Positions 8,856 to 16,953 of a DNA stretch of 23,583 nt are shown here, piece after piece (position 1 is the stretch's first letter; every line of letters starts with the position of its first letter). Source of the DNA: Methanobacteriota archaeon. GTDB taxonomy: Archaea; Thermoplasmatota; E2; DHVEG-1. The notes beneath the pieces were generated by a model. That model was not told where the DNA came from and did no database searches. It saw only the letters and a list, made by a program, of their open reading frames with translations. The stretch is taken from NCBI GenBank assembly GCA_903930505.1, contig CAIYYQ010000202.1, positions 1 to 23,583 of the forward strand, given 5' to 3'. A program made the position numbers and the translations under genes.

Positions 8856-11800
8856 GTGAGATGCAGAAAGTTTCATCAAAACGCTGTCGCAAACATCCTA
8901 GGATATCTTTTTTCTTTTACTCTGATCTCTATGATTATGTTGATCTCCCTCATGACTACCACATCCATTGTTGATCAAAAAAAACAAGAGGCAGCTGGTC
9001 TTGAGGCACAAAACGTTGCAAATCAAATATCTGATGCGATGATCGATACAGTTACTGTCAGCGAGTCCCTGCCTTATGCGCAATATTATAGCCTGTTGAA
9101 CCTCCCTCAGAAATTCGCAGGGTTGGATTACAATGTCACACTCACAAATGAAGAGGTTACTGTTTCTACGACTGATGGGAGGATTCAGAAAAGCACCCTG
9201 AATTACAACACGGAAAATTTACAGGTGGACATTTCAGGTAAATTAACCAGCGGGGAAAAAAGCGTTTCTGTGGCATATTCTCCTTCAGAATCTCTTTATA
9301 AAATTGATTTTGGGACAGGCGATTCCAGCGCAAGTCACTCCCCTGTGAAAGCCGGGTATCTGTTCGCAACAGGGAAAACAACCATCGACGCCACCACCCC
9401 GCCGGAGTGGTATGTCGTTGGCTCTTCTGCGAATCCTCAGGTGGGCGATAGAGGGGGTGTCGTCGGAGTTAATGATTGGTCAGGATTTTGGCATGGTGTA
9501 CCAGTAGAACCATGGGTGTTTCAAGACGGTGATCACAATTGGCAAAATTATCCTTACCAACGCCCTCTTTATGCGGATCCGGATTTAGACGGCATAACTC
9601 CATTATTCGCGGGATACGGGTATGCTGAATGGGGTGGTCTCTATGCATTCGATGAAGCGGGTGGTGAACCCTTTATCTTCCTTGATACGAATTCAAACTC
9701 GGATAGTATACCCTGGGTGTATGATGCAGGTGATAATTTTGGATATGGAAATGCTTTTTATTATATGCCTGGCGCTATGGGCGCCTATTTTCCACAAACA
9801 AATATCGCTCTTTTGGATCCTGACGGCAATGGTATCTTAGCAGCTCCTAATCCTCTTTCAGTTCCTCCTCGTCCTGGGGGGCTTTTTGCTTTCGATGCAC
9901 ACAATATCCCATATGTTTATCGGGATAATGATCAGGTGGGTAGTCCTAATTATGGTATATATAATACCCCGAACCCGGGAGAAGGCATTCCGGGAGATGT
10001 CGTCGTTTATCCATCTTTAAATAGTTATCGAGCAAAGTACCGCATCCCGATTAAACTCACCCGTGATTCTACTCAGCCATTAACTGATATACCAGTGGAA
10101 ATTGTTCTTTCATCACAAGATATAAAAATGGATGAACTTGTCGGAACAAATACATATTCCTGTTTTTTCTACGATCCTGATCCAAACGCTCTTAAAACAC
10201 TACCGTGGAGTATAGACTATGTAAAATCGTATCCGTCCGGGTATTTTAGCAATGTCCTCAATTTCAATAGTATCAATGAACATACTGTGTTCCGGGTTAA
10301 CGTTTCTTTTGATCAGGACCAAACGGAAAAATATGTTTATCTCTACTATGGATTACCTGTTCCTTCGCCTAACAACAAGAAAGCTGTCACAGATTTTTAT
10401 TATACCCCGGAAGGTTTTAATCAATGGAATAAAAAATATTCTACTTCAAAGGATGAAGGAGCGTATTCAATTACTTGCGATGGAAATGATTTTATCTACG
10501 TAGCTGGGTATAAAACCGAAGATCAAGGGAATGCGAAGGATTGGTGGCTGAAACAATTCACTGTGAACGGATATGAATATGATCAAGCAGCTGTAGCTGG
10601 AACCACTGACCCTGGTTGGAATAAAACATTTGGCAATACCGGTGTTGACGATGAAGCGTTTTCTGTTACCACCTACGGTAGTGATGTGTATGTTGCAGGG
10701 TATAAAACAATTTCTGTAGGGAATGCTGATTGGTGGATTAAAAAATTTCAACGCAATGGAGAAGAGTATCCATCTTGGGATAAAGTGATTGATGGTGGAA
10801 ATAATGGTGATGATGTAGCCCGATGTGTTGCCGTGCGATCGGGGAATGTGTATGTCGCAGGGTATAAAACAAGTTCCTTAGGAGATAAAGATTGGTGGAT
10901 TAAAAAATTTGATAACAATGGGAACTCCCCCAGCGGTTGGAATGATATTCAATTTGGTGGAACTGGAAATGATTGTGCATATGCGCTTGCTATTGACAAC
11001 AATAATCAATATGTTTATGTTGTCGGAAGCTATTATTCTGACATTGGAAACGGTTTGGATTGGTGTGTGAAAAAGTTTTCCGCCTCTTCAGGAGGAGAAA
11101 TAACAGATGGATGGCCAAAAATCATCAATAACCCTGGCGATGATGTCGCGTATGCTGTTGCTGTCGATGATGATGATGCTGTGTATGTCGCTGGATATTA
11201 TACAACCACCAATAATGGAAAAGACTGGCTTGTGATGAAGTTCGACGAAGCTGGTGGCGAAGAGTGGAGTAAGGCATTTAGAGGCGCCGATGGTAATGTT
11301 GATGATGTTGCCTATAGTCTTGAACTTATACGAACGAACTGGGGCTCATATTGGCATTACTCCCCTGGTGAAATTGTTTCGCTCGATCCTGATGGAAACC
11401 AATGGCAAGCAACGCCGACCATAAATCAGCCGGGTGGTCTGTACGCCCTTGCGCCAAATGGAGAGCCGTATACTTTTGCATATCCAGGGGCCGACTGGAC
11501 GTACAATGGTGAAAGCCCAATCGAGTATGACCCGGATCATAATGAGAAAGATGCTAACCCTACATCAGGTGATTTCGCAGGACTTTATACTACAGATTTA
11601 TTAGGCAACGCATACATTTTCCAAGACACTATCAGAAACTGGAAATTTAATACTGGAGAACATTACAAATGTGTTGGTGGTGTTAACATTTCACCTGATG
11701 TCGATTATTCTTATGGTGGATATTACGCAGTGGACACAACCGATAGTCATGAGCCGTTCACCTTCAAAGATTTAAGTACTCTGTACGTCACTGGATATTA

Positions 11801-13271
11801 CACAAAGGGATCAAATCATCAGTGGAATATTAAGTGTTTAAGGCCCGATGGTGCTACTATATCAGATAGCATATCAGATAACGGGTATTCGTTACAAGGA
11901 AGCCCCTATTCTCTATGTATCGATAGTTATTCATATTGGTATGCCGCAGGGTATATCCCAGGTGGATTAACTGATAAAGACATGATGATTGTAAAAGGCG
12001 GCCCATCTGCTGCATGGACGAACTATGATCCGCGCATCTGGTCTTGTTCCTATATAACATATCTCGCTAACAGTTGTGGTGATGGTTTACATTCAAATAC
12101 AGGTTATGACCATCGTATCGTTTCAAAGGATTATGAGCTTGATCTCACAACGTCTGATGATGTGATGTATATTGTAGATTTAAATATAAACGCACATGGA
12201 AGATTCTCGACATCATCGTGGCAGTACCAGTTGAGTGCGTGTCATACTGGGTTGATTATCATGAGCCAAGATGGAAAGGTAAATTATAATCTACCAGCCA
12301 AACTTAGCGCTACCTCAACAAATGCTTATGTTCTTTCAGTTCGTGATCTTCTTACTTCCCCTCAAGAACCTGAAAAATCTCAATTTAATTTTAGTAAGTA
12401 TGTAAATGGTGTTCCTCAACAGTCGTCTCAGGTAGTAAAATCTATTCCGTATTTAGCTGCTGCCGGCGTTAAAAGTACCTGGGGTGAGGGGCTTCTTCTC
12501 AGAGCATATATATATAAAGAAGGAGGAAAATTAGTCATTAAAGGATACTTGTATCACCCAACAACGTTCGCACCATATCCAACAGAAATCACCTTTACTG
12601 AAGATTTATCCTCTTCTTTTAAAAAGGGACGGATTGGGGTCGTTAACATGTTTCATGACGATAGCATTGATCGCTATGGTCAAACCACAGTAATTAATTC
12701 GATTAGGGTGTTGAAAACAACGAAAGACCCAATCAATGTTGTTGTAGGAGCTTCAGAGGGAAGAAATTTTGGATGGATATGGCCAACGGTGGGAGGTATA
12801 AAAGTAAACGGTGAAGCTGAGTATAACGATGCGTCGTCCCTATTTCCGGATCCGTTGTATGACGATTACGTTAAGGTCCCAATACAATACGGTGTCCCTA
12901 ATTATGATCCCGTTTCTGGGAACCTAAACGATTTTAGTCGTTTCACCTTCAAAAAAATTAAAGACCCTGGCAGATACATGATTACGCTCACAACAGGCGG
13001 AAAAGATCAGGCTGATTCTTGCTCTCTCAACTATTGGTATCAAGAACGAGGACAACTTCCTCCTGATAACATTAAATCGATTCTTATTCCTGAAACAGAT
13101 GCAAACACGGTCAAACGTATTCACGTTATCCTGGAGATTCCTGAAGGCAAGGCATCCGGTGACTTCTATCTGTTATTCTACAAGAATGAAGGCGGGAACC
13201 CACTCGATAAACCAATATCCTCTATAACTTTAGATCGGATTGAACGAAACATAGGATTTGATGTAACATAG
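8856..13271 (+). CDS. Giant pilin-like protein with a seven-bladed beta-propeller
   Basis: 1471 residues starting at GTG 8856, nine bases after the strong site aaggagg (8841-8847). The N-terminus (CRKFHQNAVANILGYLF, then a hydrophobic helix to about residue 38) is pilin-like, so this is predicted to be a surface subunit of the same machine. Two repeats built around DPD...GGLYAFD...PFIF occupy about 240-385. DUF2341-like sequence lies at about 390-515. Seven propeller blades follow from 533 to 1049, each with D-D/A-x-S/A-V, VYVAGYKT or similar, and WWIKKF. Blade six is split by about 150 residues (824-972) carrying three more copies of the first repeat type. The C-terminal 420 residues are beta-rich and unassigned. 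Probable role: binding or display at the surface, with calcium likely at the DPDGN loops (inference). It could alternatively be an S-layer-associated protein anchored by its helix. Confidence 0.8.
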   Translation: MRCRKFHQNAVANILGYLFSFTLISMIMLISLMTTTSIVDQKKQEAAGLEAQNVANQISDAMIDTVTVSESLPYAQYYSLLNLPQKFAGLDYNVTLTNEEVTVSTTDGRIQKSTLNYNTENLQVDISGKLTSGEKSVSVAYSPSESLYKIDFGTGDSSASHSPVKAGYLFATGKTTIDATTPPEWYVVGSSANPQVGDRGGVVGVNDWSGFWHGVPVEPWVFQDGDHNWQNYPYQRPLYADPDLDGITPLFAGYGYAEWGGLYAFDEAGGEPFIFLDTNSNSDSIPWVYDAGDNFGYGNAFYYMPGAMGAYFPQTNIALLDPDGNGILAAPNPLSVPPRPGGLFAFDAHNIPYVYRDNDQVGSPNYGIYNTPNPGEGIPGDVVVYPSLNSYRAKYRIPIKLTRDSTQPLTDIPVEIVLSSQDIKMDELVGTNTYSCFFYDPDPNALKTLPWSIDYVKSYPSGYFSNVLNFNSINEHTVFRVNVSFDQDQTEKYVYLYYGLPVPSPNNKKAVTDFYYTPEGFNQWNKKYSTSKDEGAYSITCDGNDFIYVAGYKTEDQGNAKDWWLKQFTVNGYEYDQAAVAGTTDPGWNKTFGNTGVDDEAFSVTTYGSDVYVAGYKTISVGNADWWIKKFQRNGEEYPSWDKVIDGGNNGDDVARCVAVRSGNVYVAGYKTSSLGDKDWWIKKFDNNGNSPSGWNDIQFGGTGNDCAYALAIDNNNQYVYVVGSYYSDIGNGLDWCVKKFSASSGGEITDGWPKIINNPGDDVAYAVAVDDDDAVYVAGYYTTTNNGKDWLVMKFDEAGGEEWSKAFRGADGNVDDVAYSLELIRTNWGSYWHYSPGEIVSLDPDGNQWQATPTINQPGGLYALAPNGEPYTFAYPGADWTYNGESPIEYDPDHNEKDANPTSGDFAGLYTTDLLGNAYIFQDTIRNWKFNTGEHYKCVGGVNISPDVDYSYGGYYAVDTTDSHEPFTFKDLSTLYVTGYYTKGSNHQWNIKCLRPDGATISDSISDNGYSLQGSPYSLCIDSYSYWYAAGYIPGGLTDKDMMIVKGGPSAAWTNYDPRIWSCSYITYLANSCGDGLHSNTGYDHRIVSKDYELDLTTSDDVMYIVDLNINAHGRFSTSSWQYQLSACHTGLIIMSQDGKVNYNLPAKLSATSTNAYVLSVRDLLTSPQEPEKSQFNFSKYVNGVPQQSSQVVKSIPYLAAAGVKSTWGEGLLLRAYIYKEGGKLVIKGYLYHPTTFAPYPTEITFTEDLSSSFKKGRIGVVNMFHDDSIDRYGQTTVINSIRVLKTTKDPINVVVGASEGRNFGWIWPTVGGIKVNGEAEYNDASSLFPDPLYDDYVKVPIQYGVPNYDPVSGNLNDFSRFTFKKIKDPGRYMITLTTGGKDQADSCSLNYWYQERGQLPPDNIKSILIPETDANTVKRIHVILEIPEGKASGDFYLLFYKNEGGNPLDKPISSITLDRIERNIGFDVT
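9570..9950 (+). repeat. Protein-level repeats of the DPD / GGLYAFD type, N-terminal pair
   Basis: Two repeat units within the 1471-residue protein, at about residues 240-280 and 319-360. Each runs DPD-x-D/N-G, a variable proline-rich stretch, then GGL-Y/F-AFD, then P-F/Y-x-F/Y and an acidic loop. Related units recur at about residues 841, 891 and 955. The DNA copies are diverged, so the duplication is old. Confidence 0.6.
10452..12002 (+). repeat. Seven beta-propeller blade repeats, sixth interrupted
   Basis: Blade starts are about residues 533, 608, 668, 709, 765, 816 and 1009. Each unit has an acidic pair, a hydrophobic strand, VYVAGY or a close variant, and D-W-x-x-K-K/M-F. Blades two and three are near-identical at DNA level over about 70 bases (10686-10759 and 10848-10921, offset 162). 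The count of seven matches a closed propeller ring. Confidence 0.72.
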
Positions 13272-13304
13272 GATTAAAAAAAAGAGTAGAGAGGTGGAAA
13301 AGAT

Positions 13305-13844
13305 ATGAAGCATGATGACCATGCCCAGATGCTGGTGTTTGAATCTGTGTTCTTCGCAGCAACAGTGGTACTTTCCTTGGTTTTTCTCTATCAAGTTTCA
13401 CCGCATTCGGTAATTATTGATGTTCATTCTACTGATTTAGCAGCAATAGGTAAAAATACGCTATATACCTTACATAACGATGAGATAACTCCACTCTGCC
13501 CAGGGTATCCTACGCGAAAATTAGATCACTATTTGATCACAAACGCGTACGGTGATCTCACTTCAGATCTCCGAAAGATTATCCCCTCGACAATCATGTA
13601 CAATATCAATATTACGAATGGTGAAGACACTATGTTTTGGTGCAATTCATTCGGTGATCACGCTGTTGCGGATCGTTTGACCCCGGGGACCCCTCTTGTC
13701 GTTGTTCACTGTCCTGTGTCCATCCCCTCAGCAATACTTGATGCATACCAAAGTGATCTTTACAATGATGGTAACCCAATCGGACCGTTTTATGGATATG
13801 ATGGGAATTTGTACGAGGTTCAATTACAGCTGTGGTATATATGA
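13305..13844 (+). CDS. Small pilin-like protein
   Basis: 179 residues. The N-terminus KHDDHAQMLVFESVFFAAT has a charged stretch, a small residue at the predicted -1 position and a glutamate six residues into the hydrophobic helix, which resembles a type IV pilin-like class III signal. The rest is a compact beta-rich domain with cysteines at about residues 66, 113 and 136. The start follows gaggtgg (13291-13297) by seven bases. I do not recognise a named family with confidence. It resembles the small pilin-like DUF proteins found next to TadA/TadC pairs in haloarchaea. Its stop overlaps the next start (ATGA), so the two are translationally coupled and likely act together, perhaps as minor pilins. 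Confidence 0.75.
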   Translation: MKHDDHAQMLVFESVFFAATVVLSLVFLYQVSPHSVIIDVHSTDLAAIGKNTLYTLHNDEITPLCPGYPTRKLDHYLITNAYGDLTSDLRKIIPSTIMYNINITNGEDTMFWCNSFGDHAVADRLTPGTPLVVVHCPVSIPSAILDAYQSDLYNDGNPIGPFYGYDGNLYEVQLQLWYI

Positions 13845-14401
13845 TCAAAACAACGAAAACAACCGGAATAAAAACAACAACATATCGCGTTCTTAAAAAA
13901 GATGATCAAGGGCAACTCATTATGTTAATGGGTTTCACTCTTGTTTTCGCGGTCATGATTATCGGTGCCATCTCCTCAGAGATTTCAGATATTGATGTTC
14001 TTGTTCCCCAACGACGATCCAGTGAATTGGTAACGGAGTTTATCTACCTCAAAGACACATTTGGAACCGCGTTGAACTACCAGCTTGCAACTCTGAAGAT
14101 TACACAACCTTCTGGTGAGCTCCCTACATTAATTACCTATGAGGGCGACCTGTACGGAAGCTCAGTTTCCTCTCCGCTTATTACCACCTATGTGAGCCAA
14201 ACAAGTAACTACTTTCGTGCCCTTGAATTCACCCATAATATGGTGTTCTCCGCAACGTACAAAGGATTAGATTACTCCCATAGATCCTTAGAGGGAGATG
14301 TCTACTACGTTCAAGTTACCCTATCCCTAAAAGATGACACTGGATTGATTATTGAACCTGTTGTATACTCTGTCGTTTGTAAAGCACCGCAAGTACCTTA
14401 G
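13841..14401 (+). CDS. Small pilin-like protein (DDQGQ-type N-terminus)
   Basis: About 186 residues from ATG 13841. An earlier GTG at 13832 is in frame, but ATG 13841 overlaps the previous TGA in an ATGA arrangement typical of coupled genes. The segment KKDDQGQLIMLMGFTLVFAV gives a charged region, glycine at the predicted -1 position and then a hydrophobic helix, as in the DUF7261/DUF7266-like small proteins of archaeal pilus loci (named from memory, not searched). The next segment, SEISDIDVLVPQRRSSELVTEF, is predicted helical and amphipathic. The remaining 110 residues look beta-rich. A pseudopilin or minor pilin role is inferred from position and N-terminus; no enzymatic motif is visible. 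Confidence 0.72.
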   Translation: MIKTTKTTGIKTTTYRVLKKDDQGQLIMLMGFTLVFAVMIIGAISSEISDIDVLVPQRRSSELVTEFIYLKDTFGTALNYQLATLKITQPSGELPTLITYEGDLYGSSVSSPLITTYVSQTSNYFRALEFTHNMVFSATYKGLDYSHRSLEGDVYYVQVTLSLKDDTGLIIEPVVYSVVCKAPQVP

Positions 14402-14436
14402 GTAATAAAAATGGATGATTGGAAAACCGTGAGAAT

Positions 14437-15705
14437 ATGATGAAACGCAATCTCTTCCAGAAGAACAACTCTGGAATCATATCAATACTGGAAATGGTGA
14501 TAGCAACCGCTATTATCTTTACGGTTGTCGGGTTGTTCTACACGTCAGTAAACAATCTCATCGGGATTTACGTACGATCAGATGTTGATCTCAAAGCAAA
14601 ATGTTTAGACGTCTGTGAAGTATTAACGAGAACCCCTGGGTTATCCAATGATTTAGCAAGAAACTGGGAAGATAAAACAGGTCTCCCCAGCCAGATAGGA
14701 TTGGCAGCTACACCAACACTTTCGTACGGTACGTTTCATTTTTCTCTAGCGGATCCAAATACACCTATTCCAGATACACCTCCCCTCTATCAACATTTTT
14801 TTGATACTCCATATGGGAATGTGATTTCTTCCTGTTTTCTTGCGGGTACACAAGTAGCAACACCCGATGGAACATTCAAAGCAATTGAAACCATTCACGT
14901 TGGTGATGTCGTCATGTCTTTAGACCGGGAAACCAATAAGGTTGTTCCTCGGACTGTTGTCAACGTCCTCCATCATACACCTGACGAGATGACAGATTAT
15001 TACCTTGTCCTCAATGGTTTTCTAAAGGTAACCCCTAACCATCTTTTCTATGATACAGGGATATGGCATTCCTTCGGACAGATTACTGTGGGTAGCATCA
15101 TCCATGGTGTTCCTATTTTTTCTGTAGAAAAGGTTTACAAAAAAGTACCAACGTTTGATTTAACTGTGGAACATGATCACAACTACCTCGTTCGCTTTTC
15201 AAATAATCCGATTGTCGTTCATAATACAGATCCTGTTGTTGACTCTAGTCTATGGTTACCCGCAAGTAAAAACGCCATTATAAATGAGAAAGATTTTGAA
15301 ACATTTGGTTTTAATTACTACGTAGAATACACCCTCTATCCATTAGATCATTCTCAGGGAGGCATTTACGAAGTAAAAGGAGAAAATGCGTTTCCCTACG
15401 CTGTTCTTGATGCTAATAAAATCGATAAATTAAAAACTCTACCCTACAGTGACATAAAAAATATTCTCGGATTTAAAGAAGATACTTCGTATCAATTCTA
15501 CGATTTTTCTATAGACATAACGAGCTTATACTACTTTGGATCTAAATCATACACGTATGGAGCATCATACGAATCCAGAGATACTATCGTCTCGATTAGG
15601 CGTAACATATTGATTTACCATCCTCCAACATACGGCACTAGTCCAACAGATATTATCCAACCATTTTATGAAGGTGGTCAAATAACCATCTCCCTTTACA
15701 AGTGA
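14437..15705 (+). CDS. Pilin-like protein containing a Hint/mini-intein domain
   Basis: About 422 residues from ATG 14437 (ATG 14440 is an alternative; a TTG at 14419 would add six). A gtga at 14429-14432 supports 14437. The N-terminus (KNNSGIISILEMVIATAII) is the most pilin-like of the locus: a small residue, then a hydrophobic helix with glutamate near position six. After about 100 residues of pilin body comes a complete Hint module. It starts with Cys (CFLAGTQVATPDG), has block B TPNH, block F TFDLTVEHDHNYLV, and ends VVHN followed by Thr. The remaining 153 residues are beta-rich and look like the continuing pilin headgroup. No homing endonuclease is present. If spliced, exteins of about 132 and 153 residues would join. 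It could instead self-cleave or act in surface anchoring. Confidence 0.85.
   Translation: MMKRNLFQKNNSGIISILEMVIATAIIFTVVGLFYTSVNNLIGIYVRSDVDLKAKCLDVCEVLTRTPGLSNDLARNWEDKTGLPSQIGLAATPTLSYGTFHFSLADPNTPIPDTPPLYQHFFDTPYGNVISSCFLAGTQVATPDGTFKAIETIHVGDVVMSLDRETNKVVPRTVVNVLHHTPDEMTDYYLVLNGFLKVTPNHLFYDTGIWHSFGQITVGSIIHGVPIFSVEKVYKKVPTFDLTVEHDHNYLVRFSNNPIVVHNTDPVVDSSLWLPASKNAIINEKDFETFGFNYYVEYTLYPLDHSQGGIYEVKGENAFPYAVLDANKIDKLKTLPYSDIKNILGFKEDTSYQFYDFSIDITSLYYFGSKSYTYGASYESRDTIVSIRRNILIYHPPTYGTSPTDIIQPFYEGGQITISLYK
14833..15225 (+). other. Mini-intein / bacterial intein-like Hint domain, 131 codons
   Basis: The module is bounded by Cys1 (codon 14833-14835, preceded by Ser-Ser) and by terminal His-Asn (Asn codon 15223-15225), with Thr at +1 (15226-15228). 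Block A reads CFLAGTQVATPDG with the usual IETIHVGDVVMS continuation. Block B is KVTPNHLFY. Block F is FDLTVEHDHNYLVRF. Block G is IVVHN. All residues needed for standard protein splicing are present. The length is near the minimum for an endonuclease-free Hint fold. Related A-type intein-like domains often cleave rather than splice, so activity is uncertain. Confidence 0.83.
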
Positions 15706-15814
15706 GAATATACAACAATATCAATCTATCGAATAATCACGAAACGCATGAGTTTTAATTAAAAATCATTTCCAAAAAACATCACATTGTTCTCCTGATA
15801 TTGAGATGGCAGAA

Positions 15815-15862
15815 AGTATATAGCATTAATACTGTATTCTAGCTGACGTTCATGTATAATAC
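15815..15862 (+). promoter_or_regulatory. Candidate promoter region for the proteasome alpha gene
   Basis: Two TATA-like motifs lie upstream of the alpha subunit: gtatatag at about 15815-15822, preceded by purine-rich agaaa that could serve as BRE, and gtataata at about 15855-15862. The first would give a leader near 50 bases; the second would give a short leader that keeps the ggtgg ribosome site (15883-15887). The 183-base gap after the Hint gene suggests that this is where a new transcription unit begins. Confidence 0.5.
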
Positions 15863-15894
15863 ATATCATAGATAAAAAAACTGGTGGAATGTAT

Positions 15895-16608
15895 ATGGAA
15901 TCTTCTGAAGCTATGTATGATGGAGCAAGTACAATATTCTCGCCAGATGGTCGACTGTTTCAAGTGGAATACGCACGGAAAGCAATTGACAAGGGAACAC
16001 CAACGGTTGGTCTGAAATATAAAGATGGCGTGATCTTATTTGTGTACAAACATGTTGATTCTCAGCTTGTCCGTATGCAATCGCTTGAGAAAATCTTCCA
16101 AATCGATGATCATATCGCTTGTGCAGCATCTGGTCTTGTCGCAGATGCCAGACATCTTGTGGAGCTCGCACGAGATGAAGCGCAAATGAATAAAGTCATG
16201 TATGATGAGCAGATCACGGTGAAAACACTTGTAGAAACTGTTTGTGACTATAAACATCTGTTCACCCAGTTTGATGGCGTACGACCCTTTGGTGTTTCAC
16301 TTATTGTTGCTGGAATTGACGGCAGAGGCAAACAGCTGTTTCTCACTGATCCATCTGGTGCAGCAGTCGGTTATAAAGCAGTCTGCGAAGGAGAAGACAG
16401 CGAGAAAGCGATGGCTTTTTTTAAAAACAAGTATATTCCAGATCTTGCCTTAAACGATGCGCTTGATCTTGGTGTAGAAGCATTGCATAAGGTAGCGAAA
16501 AAGAAGATGCAACCTGATTTTCTTGAAATCGCAGTGATTGACAATAAGAAAAAATTTTATAATCTCTCAACAAAAGAAATTAAAAGTCTGATGGGACGTC
16601 ATTCGTGA
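15895..16608 (+). CDS. psmA: 20S proteasome alpha subunit
   Basis: Structural alpha-ring subunit of the archaeal 20S proteasome. It gates substrate entry and binds the regulatory ATPase. About 237 residues, normal for the family. The N-terminus has the alpha signature FSPDGRLFQVEYARKAI, and the body has SGLVADARHLVE and RPFGVSLIVAGID. The gate residues Tyr and Asp (MYDGAS), the Pro of SPDG and the Tyr of VEYA are present, but the usual Arg of the YDR motif is Gly. The lysine of SLEKIFQID, in the pocket that receives the HbYX tail, is kept. ATG 15895 is preferred over ATG 15889 because ggtgg at 15883-15887 is spaced correctly only for the former. The usual SBDS and exosome neighbours are absent. 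Confidence 0.95.
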   Translation: MESSEAMYDGASTIFSPDGRLFQVEYARKAIDKGTPTVGLKYKDGVILFVYKHVDSQLVRMQSLEKIFQIDDHIACAASGLVADARHLVELARDEAQMNKVMYDEQITVKTLVETVCDYKHLFTQFDGVRPFGVSLIVAGIDGRGKQLFLTDPSGAAVGYKAVCEGEDSEKAMAFFKNKYIPDLALNDALDLGVEALHKVAKKKMQPDFLEIAVIDNKKKFYNLSTKEIKSLMGRHS

Positions 16609-16641
16609 TGGTTAATAACTGATTCATCACAGATCTATAAT

Positions 16642-16935
16642 TTGGTTACTTTGCTTCTTGCAGAAAAACGCACATCTCTTGCTGTGCTGAGGACCGGTAT
16701 CGCTATTTTTACCCTGCCTCTTTCTGTTTTTACTGTGCTTATCGCTACATCAAAATTTTATGATGTGTCTTCATCTCTTCATTTCATTATTCCCTTGTTG
16801 ATTATCTGTGGTATTCTTATGGTATTTGCATTGTATCTCATGTTTCGTTCGTTTCGTAGAATCAAAGATATTGATCACAAAATCCATGATATAAAAATTC
16901 ATGAGAGCTGCGTTCGAGACAATATACAAGAATAA
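16642..16935 (+). CDS. DUF202-like small membrane protein
   Basis: About 97 residues with a TTG start; the start is uncertain because no ATG or clear ribosome site lies in the short open stretch before the motif. The sequence LLAEKRTSLAVLRTGIAIF matches the conserved ER-T-x-LA-x-LRT signature of DUF202 (YidH-like) proteins. Two hydrophobic helices span about residues 18-38 and 49-68, followed by a charged, helical tail. The function of DUF202 proteins is not settled. The gene starts 33 bases after the proteasome gene and may be co-transcribed with it. It ends just before a ten-base T run. Confidence 0.68.
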   Translation: MVTLLLAEKRTSLAVLRTGIAIFTLPLSVFTVLIATSKFYDVSSSLHFIIPLLIICGILMVFALYLMFRSFRRIKDIDHKIHDIKIHESCVRDNIQE

Positions 16936-16945
16936 TTTTTTTTTT
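16936..16945 (+). terminator. Oligo-T terminator after the DUF202-like gene
   Basis: A run of ten T directly follows the stop of the small membrane protein gene, as is typical for archaeal intrinsic termination. The next gene is convergent and ends at 16954. Confidence 0.55.
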
Positions 16946-16953
16946 ATGTATCT

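Noticed and set aside
14833..15225. Hedgehog-type sterol-transfer Hint domain
   Set aside because: There is no cholesterol-transfer C-terminal extension and the module ends in the His-Asn/Thr of inteins, not the Hedgehog arrangement.
15706..15888. Possible small RNA or riboswitch between the Hint gene and psmA
   Set aside because: No stable extended stem or recognisable aptamer pattern was seen; the region is better explained as a promoter.
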